The translations under genes were made by a program, and so were the position numbers. From assembly GCA_920105625.2 (NCBI GenBank), contig OV050031.1:95299676-95363675 (forward strand): 64,000 bases of DNA, read 5' to 3'. Of the stretch, positions 26,656 through 39,789 are shown piece after piece (the stretch's first letter is position 1; each line of letters opens with the position of its first letter). The notes beneath the pieces were generated by a model. The model was not told the DNA's origin, made no database searches, and saw nothing but the letters and a program-made list of their open reading frames with translations. This DNA is from Clusia tigrina (taxonomy: Eukaryota; Arthropoda; Insecta; Diptera; Clusiidae).

Positions 26656-29600
26656 GCTATGCTACGCTTGAGTCCCAAATCAAACTCTGATAAAACTTCA
26701 AATGGCCCTAACTTCTATACGGTACGTCCTACACCTATCAAAGTTTGCAACATACAAATGTTTGTAACTTTTTACTGGAGCGTAATAAAACCTTGAAATT
26801 TTGTAACAATAAAGCACTCGAGCCGCTTGTCAATTTAAGCTATCGCTCAAAGCTATGCTACCCTTGAGTCCCAAATCAAACTCTGATAAAACTTCAAATG
26901 GCCCTGACTTCTGTACGGTACGTCATACACCTATCAAAGTTTGCAACATACAAATGCTTGTAACTTTTTACTGGAGCGTCATAAAACCATGAAATTTTGT
27001 AACAATAAAGTACTCGAGCCTCTTGTCATTTTAAGCTATCGCTCAAAGCTATGCTACCCTTAAGTCCCGAATCAAACACTGATAAAACTTTAAATGGCCC
27101 TAACTTCTGTACGGTACGTCCTACACCTATCAAAGTGTGCAACACACAAATGCATTTAACTTTTTACTGGAGCGTCATAAAACCTTGAAATTTTGTAACA
27201 ATAAAGCACTCGAGCCGTTTGTCAATTTAAGCTATCGCTCAAAGCTATGCTACCCTTGAGTCCCAAATCAAACACTGATTAGCCTTCAAATGGCCCTAAC
27301 TTATATACGGTACGTCCTACACCTATCAAAGTTTGCAACATATAAATGCTTGTAACTTTTTACTGGAGCGTAATAAAACCTTGAAATTTTTTAACAATAA
27401 AGCACTCGAGCCGCTTGTCAATTTAAGCTATCGCTCAAAGCTATGCTCCCCTTGAGTCCCAAATCAAACACTGATAAAACTTCAAATGGCCCTAACTTCT
27501 GTACGGTACATCTTACACCTATCAAAGTTTGCAACATACAAATGCTTGTAACTTTTTACTGGAGCGTCATAAAACCTTGAAATTTTGTAACAATAAAGCA
27601 CTCGAGCCTCTTGTCAATTTAAGCTATCGCTCAAAGCTATGCTACCCTTAAGACCCCAAATAAAACACTGATAAAACTTCAAATGGCCCTAAATTCTATA
27701 CGGTACGTCCTACACCTATCAAAGTTTACAATATATAAATGCTTGTAACTTTTTACTGGAGCGTCATAAAACCTTGAAATTTTGTAACAATAAAGTACTC
27801 GAGCCTCTTGTCAATTTAAGCTATCGCTCAAAGCTCTGCTACCCTTAAGTCCCAAATAAAACACTGATAAAACTTCAAATGTCCCTAAATTCTATACGGT
27901 ACGTCCTACACCTATCAAAGTTTGCAACATATAAATGCTTGTAACTTTTTACTGGAGCGTCATAAAACCTCGAAATTTTCTAACAATAAAGCACTCGAGC
28001 CTCTTGTCAATTTAAGCTATCGCTCAAAGCTATGCTACCCTTAAGTCCCAAATAAAACACTGATAAAACTTCAAATGGCCCTAACTTCTATACGGTACGT
28101 CCTACACCTATCAAAGTTTGCAACATACAAATGTTTGTAACTTTTTACTGGAGCGTAATAAAACCTTGAAATTTTGTAACAATAAAGCACTCGAGCCGCT
28201 TGTCAATTTAAGCTATCGCTCAAAGCTATGCTACCCTTGAGTCCCAAATCAAACTCTGATAAAACTTCAAATGGCCCTGACTTCTGTACGGTACGTCATA
28301 CACCTATCAAAGTTTGCAACATACAAATGCTTGTAACTTTTTACTGGAGCGTCATAAAACCTTGAAATTTTGTAACAATAAAGTACTCGAGCCTCTTGTC
28401 AATTTAAGCTATCGCTCAAAGCTATGCTACCCTTAAGTACCAAATAAAACACTGATAAAACTTCAAATGGCCCTTACTTCTATACGGTACGTCCTACACC
28501 TATCAAAGTTTGCAACATACAAATGCTTGTAACTTTTTACTGGAGCGTCATAAAACCTTGAAATTTTGTAACAATAATGTACTCGAGCCTCTTGTCAATT
28601 TAAGCTATCGCTCAAAGCTATGGTACCCTTGAATCCCAAATCAAACACTGAAGAAACTTCAAATGGCCCTAACTTCTATACGGTACGTCCTACACCTATC
28701 AAAGTTTGCAACACACAAATGCATTTAACTTTTTACTGGAGCGTCATAAAACCTTGAAATTTTGTAACAATAAAGTACTCGAGCCGCTTGTCAATTTAAG
28801 CTATCGCTCAAAGCTATGTTACCCTTAAGTCCCAAATCAAACACTGATAAAACTTCAAATGGCCCTAAATTCTATACGGTACGTCCTACACCTATCAAAG
28901 TTTGCAACATATAAATGCTTGTAAATTTTTACTGGAGCGTCATAAAACCTTGAAATTTTGTAACAATAAAGCACTCGAGCCTCTTGTCAATTTAAGCTAT
29001 CGCTCAAAGCTAAACTACCCTTGAGTCCCAAATCAATCACTGATAAAACTTCAAATGGCCCTAACTTCTGTACGGTACGTCCTACACCTATCAAAGTTTG
29101 CAACATATAAATGCTTGTAACTTTTTACTGGAGCGTCATAAAACCTTGAAATTTTGTAACAATAAAGCACTCGAGCCTCTTGTCAATTTAAGCTATCGCT
29201 CAAAGCTATGCTAATCTTAAGTCCCAAATTAAACACTGATAAAACTTCAAATGGCCCTAACTTCTATACGGTACGTCCTACACCTATCAAAGTTTGCAAC
29301 ATACAAATGCTTGTAACTTTTTACTGGAGCGTCATAAAACATTGAAATATTGCAAAAATAAAGTAGTCGAGCCTCTTGTCAATTTAAGCTATCGCTCAAA
29401 GCTATGGTACCCTTGAATCCCAAATCAATCACTGATAAAACTTCAAATGGCCCTAACTTCTATACGGTACGTCCTACACCTATCAAAGTTTGCAACATAC
29501 AAATTTCTCGTAACTTTTTACTGGAGCGTCATAAAACATTGAAATTTTGTAACAATAAAGTACTCGAGCCTCTTGTCAATTTAAGCTATCGCTCAAAGCT

Positions 29601-32600
29601 ATTCTACCCTTAAGTCCCGAATCAATCACTGATAAAACTTCAAATGACCCTAAATTCTATACGGTACGTCCTACACCTATCAAAGTTTGCAACATACAAA
29701 TGCTTGTAACTTTTTACTGGAGCGTCATAAAACCTTGAAATTTTGTGACAATAAAGTACTCGAGCCTCTTGTCAATTTAAGCTATTGCTCAAAGCTAAAC
29801 TACCCTTGAGTCCCAAATCAAACACTGATAAAACTTCAAATGGCCCTAACTTATGTACGGTACGTCCTACACCTATCAAAGTTTGCAACATACAAATGCT
29901 TGTAACTTTTTACTGGAGCGTCATAAAACCTTGAAATTTTGTAACAATAAAGTACTCGAGCCTCTTGTCAATTTAAGCTATCGCTCAAAGCTATGCTACC
30001 CTTAAGTCCCAAATCAAACACTGATAAAACTTCAAATGACCCTAACTTCTATACGGTATGTCCTACACCTATCAAAGTTTGAAACATACAAATGCTTGTA
30101 ACTTTTCACTGGAGCGTCATAAAACCTTGAAATTTTGTAACCATAAAGTACTCGAGCCTCTTGTCAATTTAAGCTATTGCTCAAAGCTAAACTACCCTTG
30201 AGTCCCAAATCAAACGCTGATAAAACTTCAAATGGCCCTAACTTCTGTACGGTACGTCCTACACCTATCAAAGTTTGCAACATACAAATGCTTGTAACTT
30301 TTTACTGGAGCGTCATAAAACCTTGAAATTTTGTAACAATAAAGTACTCGAGCCTCTTGTCAATTTAAGCTATCGCTCAAAGCTATGCTACTCTTAAGTC
30401 CCAAATCAAACACTGATAAAACTTCAAATGGCCTTAACTTCTGTACGGTACGTCCTACACCTATCAAAGTTTGCAACATACAAATGCTTGTAACTTTTCA
30501 CTTGAGCGTCATAAAACCTTGAAATTTTGTAACAATAAAGTACTCGAGCCTCTTGTCAATTTAAGCTATCGCTCAAAGCTATGCTACCCTTGAATCCCAA
30601 TTAAAACACTGATAAAACTTCAAATGGCCCTAACTTCTATACGGTTCGTCCTGCACCTATCAAAGTTTGCAACACACAAATGCTTGTAACTTTTTACTGG
30701 AGCGTCATAAAACCTTGAAATTTTGTAACAATAAAGTACTCGAACCGCTTGTCAATTTATGCTATCGCTCAAAGCTATGCTACCCTTAAGTCCCCACTCA
30801 AACACTGATAAAACTTCAAATGGCCCAAACTTCTATACGGTACGTCCTACACCTATCAAAGTGTGCAACATACAAATGCTTGTAACTTTTTACTGGAGCG
30901 TCATAAAACCTTGAAATTTTGTAACAATAAAGCACTCGAGCCTCTTGTCAATTTAAGCTATCGCTCAAAGCTATGCTACCCTTAAGTCCCAAACCAAACA
31001 CTGATAAAACTTCAAATGGCCCTAAATTCTATACGGTACGTCCTATACCTATCAAAGTTTGCAACATATAAATGCTTGTAACTTTTTACTGGAGCGTCAT
31101 AAAACCTTGAAATTTTGTATCAATAAAGTACTCGAGCCTCTTGTCAATTTAAGCTATCGCTCAAAGCTATGCTACCCTTGAGTCCCAAATCAATCACTGA
31201 TAAAACTTCAAATGGCCCTAACTTATGTACGGTACGTCCTACACCTATCAAAGTTTGCAACATATAAATGCTTGTAACTTTTTACTGGAGCGTCATAAAA
31301 CCTTGAAATTTTGTAACAATAAAGTACTCGAGCCACTTGTCAATTTAAGCTATCGCTCAAAGCTATGCTACCCTTAAGTCCCAAATCAAACACTGATAAA
31401 ACTTCAAATGGCCCTAAATTCTATACGGTACGTCCTACACCTATCAAAGTTTGCAACATATAAATGCTTGTAACTTTTTACTGGAGCGTCATAAAACCTT
31501 GAAATTTTGTAACAATAAAGCACTCGAGCCTCTTGTCAATTTAAGCTATCGCTCAAAGCTATGCTAATCTTAAGTCCCAAATTAAACACTGATAAAACTT
31601 CAAATGGCCCTAACTTCTATACGGTACGTCCTACACCTATCAAAGTTTGCAACATACAAATGCTTGTAACTTTTTACTGGAGCGTCATAAAACATTGAAA
31701 TTTTGCAAAAATAAAGTACTCGAGCCTCTTGTCAATTTAAGCTATCGCTCAAAGCTATGGTACCCTTAAGTCCCCACTCAAACACTGATAAAACTTCAAA
31801 TGGCCCTAACTTCTATACAGTACGTCCTACACCTATCAAAGTGTGCAACATACAAATGCTTGTAACTTTTTACTGGAGCGTCATAAAACCTTGAAATTTT
31901 GTAACAATAAAGTACTCGAGCCTCTTGTCAATTTAAGCTATCGCTCAAAGCTAAACTACCCTTGAGTCCCAAATCAAACACTGATAAAACTTCAAATGGC
32001 CCTAACTTCTGTACGGTACGTCCTACACCTATCAAAGTTTGCAACATACAAATGCTTGTAACTTTTTACTGGAGCGTCATAAAACCTTGAAATTTTGTAA
32101 CAATAAAGTACTCGAGCCTCTTGTCAATTTAAGCTATCGCTCAAAGCTATGCTACCCTTAAGTCCCAAATCAAACACTGATAAAACTTCAAATGACCCTA
32201 ACTTCTATACGGTATGTCCTACACCTATCAAAGTTTGAAACATACAAATGCTTGTAACTTTTCACTGGAGCGCCATAAAACCTTGAAATTTTGTAACCAT
32301 AAAGTACTAGAGCCTCTTGTCAATTTAAGCTATCGCTCAAAGCTATGCTACCCTTAAGTCCCAAATCAAACACTGATAAAACTTCAAATGGCCCTAACTT
32401 CTGTACGGTACGTCCTACACCTATCAAAGTTTGCAACATACAAATGCTTGTAACTTTTCACTGGAGCGTCATAAAACCTTGAAATTTTGTAACAATAAAG
32501 TACTCGAGCCTCTTGTCAATTTAAGCTATCGCTCAAAGCTATGCTACCCTTGAATCCCAAATAAAACACTGATAAAACTTCAAATGGCCCTAACTTCTAT

Positions 32601-32849
32601 ACGGTTCGTCCTGCACCTATCAAAGTTTGCAACACACAAATGCTTGTAACTTTTTACTGGAGCGTCATAAAACCTTGAAATTTTGTAACAATAAAGTACT
32701 CGAACCGCTTGTCAATTTATGCTATCGCTCAAAGCTATGCTACCCTTAAGTCCCCACTCAAACACTGATAAAACTTCAAATGGCCCTAACTTCTATACAG
32801 TACGTCCTACACCTATCAAAGTGTGCAACATACAAATGCTTGTAACTTT
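26656..32849 (+). repeat. Transition zone of diverged monomers between two subfamilies
   Basis: Many monomers carry private changes: CTGATTAGCCTTCAAATGG (27275), AAGACCCCAAATAAAAC with one extra base (27654), AAGTACCAAAT (28437), ACAAATTTCTCGTAAC with one extra base (29505), GAAATATTGCAAAAATAAAG and GTAGTCGAG (29343-29370), and ACTAGAGCC (32308). The last weak K-L-H series is at 26656-27243, and an L-like monomer at 28225 has no H after it. Right-domain types (GCTAATCTTAAG with AATTAAAC, CTAAACTACCC, GGTTCGTCCTGC, ACTTATGTACGG) begin here. Local partial duplications exist at offsets of 10, 11 and 13 monomers, for example 30055 against 32211. Confidence 0.75.
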
Positions 32850-35800
32850 TTACTGGAGCGTCATAAAACCTTGAAATTTTGTAACAATAAAGCACTCGAG
32901 CCTCTTGTCAATTTAAGCTATCGCTCAAAGCTATGCTAATCTTAAGTCCCAATTTAAACACTGATAAAACTTCAAATGGCCCTAACTTCTATACGGTACG
33001 TCCTACACCTATCAAAGTTTGCAACATACAAATGCTTGTAACTTTTTACTGGAGCGTCATAAAACATTGAAATTTTGTAAAAATAAAGTACTCGAGCCTC
33101 TTGTCAATTTAAGCTATCGCTTAAAGCTATGGTACCCTTGAATCCCAAATCAATCACTGATAAAACTTCAAATGGCCCTAACTTCTATACGGTACGTCCT
33201 ACACCTATCAAAGTTTGCAACATACAAATGCTTGTAACTTTTTACTGGAGCGTCATAAAACCTTGAAATTTTGTAACAATAAAGCACTCGAGCCTCTTGT
33301 CAATTTAAGCTATCGCTCAAAGCTATGCTAATCTTAAGTCCCAAATAAAATACTGATAAAACTTCAAATGGCCCTAACTTCTATACGGTACGTCCTACAC
33401 CTATCAAAGTTTGCAACAAACAAATGCTTGTAACTTTTTACTGGAGCGTCATAAAACCTTGAAATTTTGTAACAATAAAGTACTCGAGCCTCTTGTCAAT
33501 TTGAGCTATCGCTCAAAGCTATGCTACCCTTAAGTCCCAAACCAAACACTGATAAAACTTCAAATGGCCCTAAATTCTATACGGTACGTCCTACACCTAT
33601 CAAAGTTTGCAACATATAAATGCTTGTAACTTTTTACTGGAGCGTCATAAAACCTTGAAATTTTGTATCAATAAAGTACTCGAGCCTCTTGTCAATTTAA
33701 GCTATCGCTCAAAGCTATGCTACCCTTGAGTCCCAAATCAATCACTGATAAAACTTCAAATGGCCCTAACTTATGTACGGTACGTCCTACACCTATCAAA
33801 GTTTGCAACATATAAATGCTTGTAACTTTTTACTGGAGCGTCATAAAACCTTGAAATTTTGTAACAATAAAGTACTCGAGCCGCTTGTCAATTTAAGCTA
33901 TCGCTCAAAGCTATGTTACCCTTAAGTCCCAAATCAAACACTGATAAAACTTCAAATGGCCCTAAATTCTATACGGTACGTCCTACACCTATCAAAGTTT
34001 GCAACATATAAATGCTTGTAACTTTTTACTGGAGCGTCATAAAACCTTGAAATTTTGTAACAATAAAGCACTCGAGCCTCTTGTCAATTTAAGCTATCGC
34101 TCAAAGCTATGCTAATCTTAAGTCCCAAATTAAACACTGATAAAACTTCAAATGGCCCTAACTTCTATACGGTACGTCCTACACCTATCAAAGTTTGCAA
34201 CATACAAATGCTTGTAACTTTTTCCTGGAGCGTCATAAAACATTGAAATTTTGCAAAAATAAAGTACTCGAGCCTCTTGTCAATTTAAGCTATCGCTCAA
34301 AGCTATGGTACCCTTGAATCCCGAATCAATCACTGATAAAACTTCAAATGGCCCTATTTTCTATACGGTACGTCCTACACCTATCAAAGTTTGCAACATA
34401 CAAATGCTTGTAACTTTTTACTGGAGCGTCATAAAACATTGAAATTTTGTAACAATAAAGTACTCGAGCCTCTTGTCAATTTAAGCTATCGCTCAAAGCT
34501 ATGCTACCTTTGAGTCCCAAATTAAACACTGATAAAACTTCAAATGGCCCTAACTTCTATACGGTACGTCCTACACCTATCAATGTTTGCAACATATAAA
34601 TGCTTGTAACTTTTTACTGGAGCGTCATAAAACCTTGAAATTTTGTAACAATAAAGTACTCGAGCCTCTTGTCAATTTAAGCTATCGCTCAAAGCTATGC
34701 TACCCTTGAGTCCCAAACCAATCACTGATAAAACTTCAAATGGCCCTAACTTATGTACGGTACGTCCTACACCTATCAAAGTTTGCAACATATAAATGCT
34801 TGTAACTTTTTACTGGAGCGTCATAAAACCTTGAAATTTTGTAACAATAAAGTACTCGAGCCGCTTGTCAATTTAAGCTATCGCTCAAAGCTATGTTACC
34901 CTTAAGTCCCAAATCAAACACTGATAAAACTTTAAATGGCCCTAAATTCTATACGGTACGTCCTACACCTATCAAAGTTTGCAACATATAAATGCTTGTA
35001 ACTTTTTACTGGAGCGTCATAAAACCTTGAAATTTTGTAACAATAAAGCACTCGAGCCTCTTGTCAATTTAAGCTATCGCTCAAAGCTATGCTAATCTTA
35101 TGTCCCAATTTAAACACTGATAAAACTTCAAATGGCCCTAACTTCTATACGGTACGTCCTACACCTATCAAAGTTTGCAACATACAAATGCTTGTAACTT
35201 TTTACTGGAGCGTCATAAAACATTGAAATTTTGTAAAAATAAAGTACTCGAGCCTCTTGTCAATTTAAGCTATCGCTCAAAGCTATGGTACCCTTGAATC
35301 CCAAATCAATCACTGATAAAACTTCAAATGGCCCTAACTTCTATACGGTACGTCCTACACCTATCAAAGTTTGCAACATACAAATGCTTGTAACTTTTTA
35401 CTGGAGCGTCATAAAACCTTGAAATTTTGTAACAATAAAGCACTCGAGCCTCTTGTCAATTTAAGCTATCGCTCAAAGCTATGCTAATCTTAAGTCCCAA
35501 ATTAAACACTGATAAAACTTCAAATGGCCCTAACTTCTATACGGTACGTCCTACACCTATTAAAGTTTGCAACATACAAATGCTTGTAACTTTTTACTGG
35601 AGCGTCATAAAACATTGAAATTTTGTAAAAATAAAGTACTCGAGCCTCTTGTCAATTTAAGCTATCGCTCAAAGCTATGGTACCCTTGAATCCCAAATCA
35701 ATCGCTGATAAAACTTCAAATGGCCCGAACTTCTATACGGTACGTCCTACACCTATCAAAGTTTGCAACATACAAATGCTTGTAACTTTTTTCTGGAGCG

Positions 35801-38800
35801 TCATAAAACATTGAAATTTTGTAACAATAAAGTACTCGAGCCTCTTGTAAATTTAAGCTATCGCTCAAAGCTATGCTACCCTTAAGTTCCGAATCAATCA
35901 CTGATAAAACTTCAAATGGCCCTAAATTCTATACGGTACGTCCTACACCTATCAAAGTTTGCAACATACAAATGCTTGTAACTTTTTACTGGAGCGTCAT
36001 AAAACATTGAAATTTTGTAACAATAAAGTACTCGAGCATCTTGTCAATTTAAGCTATCGCTCAAAGCTATGCTACCCTTAAGTCCCGAATCAATCACTGA
36101 TAAAACTTCAAATGGCCCTAACTTCTGTACGGTACGTCCTACACCTATCAAAGTTTGCAACATACAAATGCTTGTAACTTTTTACTGGAGCGTCATAAAA
36201 CTTTGAAATTTTGTAACAATAAAGTACTCGAGCCTCTTGTCAATTTAAGCTATCGCTCAAAGCTATGCTACCCTTAAGTTCCAAATCAAACACTGATAAA
36301 ACTTCAAATGACCCTAACTTCTATACGGTACGTCCTACACCTATCAAAGTTTGAAACATACAAATGCTTGTAACTTTTCACTGGAGCGTCATAAAACCTT
36401 GAAATTTTGTAACAATAAAGTACTCGAGCCTCTTGTCAATTTAAGCTATCGCTCAAAGCTATGCTACCCTTAAGTCCCAAATCAAACACTGATAAAACTT
36501 CAAATGGCCCTAACTTCTGTACGGTACGTCCTACACCTATCAAAGTTTGCAACATACAAATGCTTGTAACTTTTCACTGGAGCGTCATAAAACCTTGAAA
36601 TTTTGTAACAATAAAGTACTCGAGCCTCTTGTCAATTTAAGCTATCGCTCAAAGCTATGCTACCCTTGAATCCCAAATAAAACACTGATAAAACTTCAAA
36701 TGGCCCTAACTTCTATACGGTTCGTCCTGCACCTATCAAAGTTTGGAACACACAAATGCTTGTACCTATTTACTGGAGCGTCATAAAACCTTGAAATATT
36801 GTAACAATAAAGTACTCGAACCGCTTGTCAATTTATGCTATCGCTCAAAGCTATGCTACCCTTAAGTCCCGACTCAAACACTGATAAAACTTCAAATAGC
36901 CCTAACTTCTATACGGTACGTCCTACACCTATCAAAGTTTGCAACATACAAATGCTTGTAACTTTTTACTGGAGCGTCATAAAACATTGAAATTTTGTAA
37001 CAATAAAGTACTCGAGCATCTTGTCAATTTAAGCTATCGCTCAAAGCTATGCTACCCTTAAGTCCCGAATCAATCACTGATAAAACTTCAAATGGCCCTA
37101 AATTCTCTACGGTACGTCCTACACCTATCAAAGTTTGCAACATACAAATGCTTGTAACTTTTTACTGGAGCGTCATAAAACCTTGAAATTTTGTAACAAT
37201 AAAGTACTCGAGCCTCTTGTCAATTTAGGCTATCGCTCAAAGCTAAACTACCCTTGAGTCCCAAATCAAACACTGATAAAACTTCAAATGGCCCTAACTT
37301 CTGTACGGTACGTCCTACACCTATCAAAGTTTGCAACATACAAATGCTTGTAACTTTTTACTGGAGCGTCATAAAACTTTGAAATTTTGTAACAATAAAG
37401 TACTCGAGCCTCTTGTCAATTTAAGCTATCGCTCAAAGCTATGCTACCCTTAAGTTCCAAATCAAACACTGATAAAATTTCAAATGACCCTAACTTCTAT
37501 ACGGTACGTCCTACACCTATCAAAGTTTGAAACATACAAATGCTTGTAACTTTTCACTGGAGCGTCATAAAACCTTGAAATTTTGTAACAATAAAGTACT
37601 CGAGCCTCTTGTCAATTTAAGCTATCGCTCAAAGCTATGCTACCCTTAAGTCCCAAATCAAACACTGATAAAACTTCAAATGGCCCTAACTTCTGTACGG
37701 TACGTCCTACACCTATCAAAGTTTGCAACATACAAATGCTTGTAACTTTTTACTGGAGCGTCATAAAACTTTGAAATTTTGTAACAATAAAGTACTCGAG
37801 CCTCTTGTCAATTTAAGCTATCGCTCAAAGCTATGCTACCCTTAAGTTCCAAATCAAAAACTGATAAAACTTCAAATGACCCTAACTTCTATACGGTACG
37901 TCCTACACCTATCAAAGTTTGAAACATACAAATGCTTGTAACTTTTCACTGGAGCGTCATAAAACCTTGAAATTTTGTAACAATAAAGTACTCGAGCCTC
38001 TTGTCAATTTAAGCTATCGCTCAAAGCTATGCTACCCTTAAGTCCCAAATAAAACACTGATAAAACTTCAAATGGCCCTAACTTCTGTACGGTACGTCCT
38101 ACACCTATCAAAGTTTGCAACATACAAATGCTTGTAACTTTTCACTGGAGCGTCATAAAACCTTGAAATTTTGTAACAATAAAGTACTCGAGCCTCTTGT
38201 CAATTTAAGCTATCGCTCAAAGCTATGCTACCCTTGAATCCCAAATAAAACACTGATAAAACTTCAAATGGCCCTAACTTCTATACGGTTCGTCCTGCAC
38301 CTATCAAAGTTTGGAACACACAAATGCTTGTACCTATTTACTGGAGCGTCATAAAACCTTGAAATTTTGTAACAATAAAGTACTCGAACCGCTTGTCAAT
38401 TTATGCTATCGCTCAAAGCTATGCTACCCTTAAGTCCCGACTCAAACACTGATAAAACTTCAAATGGCCCTAACTTCTATACGGTACGTCCTACAGCTAT
38501 CAAAGTTTGCAACATACAAATGCTTGTAACTTTTTACTGGAGCGTCATAAAACATTGAAATTTTGTAACAATAAAGTACTCGAGCATCTTGTCAATTTAA
38601 GCTATCGCTCAAAGCTATGCTACCCTTAAGTCCCGAATCAATCACTGATAAAACTTCAAATGGCCCTAAATTCTATACGGTACGTCCTAGACCTATCAAA
38701 GTTTGCAACATACAAATGCTTGTAACTTTTTACTGGAGCGTCATAAAACCTTGAAATTTTGTAACAATAAAGTACTCGAGCCTCTTGTCAATTTAGGCTA

Positions 38801-39397
38801 TCGCTCAAAGCTAAACTACTTTTGAGTCCCAAATCAAACACTGATAAAACTTCAAATGGCCCTAACTTCTGTACGGTACGTCCTACACCTATCAAAGTTT
38901 GCAACATACAAATGCTTGTAACTTTTTACTGGAGCGTCATACAACTTTGAAATTTTGTAACAATAAAGTACTCGAGCCTCTTGTCAATTTAAGCTATCGC
39001 TCAAAGCTATGCTACCCTTAAGTTCCAAATCAAACATTGATAAAACTTCAAATGACCCTAACTTCTATACGGTACGTCCTACACCTATCAAAGTTTGAAA
39101 CATACAAATGCTTGTAACTTTTCACTGGAGCGTCATAAAACCTTGAAATTTTGTAACAATAAAGTACTCGAGCCTCTTGTCAATTTAAGCTATCGCTCAA
39201 AGCTATGCTACCCTTAAGTCCCAAATCAAACACTGATAAAACTTCAAATGGCCCTAACTTCTGTACGGTACGTCCTACACCTATCAAAGTTTGCAACATA
39301 CAAATGCTTGTAACTTTTCACTGGAGCGTCATAAAACCTTGAAATTTTGTAACAATAAAGTACTCGAGCCTCTTGTCAATTTAAGCTATCGCTCAAA

Positions 39398-39593
39398 GCT
39401 ATGCTACCCTTGAATCCCAAATAAAACACTGATAAAACTTCAAATGGCCCTAACTTCTATACGGTTCGTCCTGCACCTATCAAAGTTTGGAACACACAAA
39501 TGCTTGTACCTATTTACTGGAGCGTCATAAAACCTTGAAATTTTGTAACAATAAAGTACTCGAACCGCTTGTCAATTTATGCTATCGCTCAAA
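39398..39593 (+). repeat. GGTTCG-type monomer lacking the XhoI site (representative)
   Basis: This type reads ACGGTTCGTCCTGCACC, GTTTGGAACACACAAATGC, CTTGTACCTATTTACTGG, ACTCGAACCGCTTG and TTTATGCTATCGC, about ten differences from the consensus. The CTCGAA change destroys the XhoI site present in most other monomers. Copies have GGTTCG at 30643, 32603, 36719, 38287, 39463, 46323, 47891, 49067, 56907 and 58083. The first two lack the TGGAAC and ACCTATTTAC changes and so look like earlier or separate forms. Confidence 0.85.
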
Positions 39594-39789
39594 GCTATGC
39601 TACCCTTAAGTCCCGACTCAAACACTGATAAAACTTCAAATGGCCCTAACTTCTATACGGTACGTCCTACACCTATCAAAGTTTGCAACATACAAATGCT
39701 TGTAACTTTTTACTGGAGCGTCATAAAACCTTGAAATTTTGTAACAATAAAGTACTCGAGCCTCTTGTCAATTTAAGCTATCGCTCAAA
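39594..39789 (+). repeat. Reference monomer, close to the window consensus
   Basis: This copy differs from my by-eye consensus mainly at the CCCGACTC segment near phase 20, where most copies read CCCAAATC or CCCGAATC. Landmarks by phase: TTAAG 13-17, ATAAAACTTCAAAT 35-48, GTAC 67-70, TTGTAAC 107-113, a T5 tract near 114-118, ATAAAACCTTGAAAT 130-144, a second TTGTAAC 146-152, AATAAA 153-158, XhoI CTCGAG 162-167 and AGCT near 183. Diagnostic differences between monomer types cluster around phases 12-30, 51-66, 96-106 and 155-178. The stretches around 67-95 and 118-135 change less. Confidence 0.85.

Noticed and set aside
33121..33130. Single-base private variants across the right domain as functional sites
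   Set aside because: Isolated substitutions such as CGCTTAAAGC against CGCTCAAAGC are expected drift or sequencing error and show no pattern of their own.
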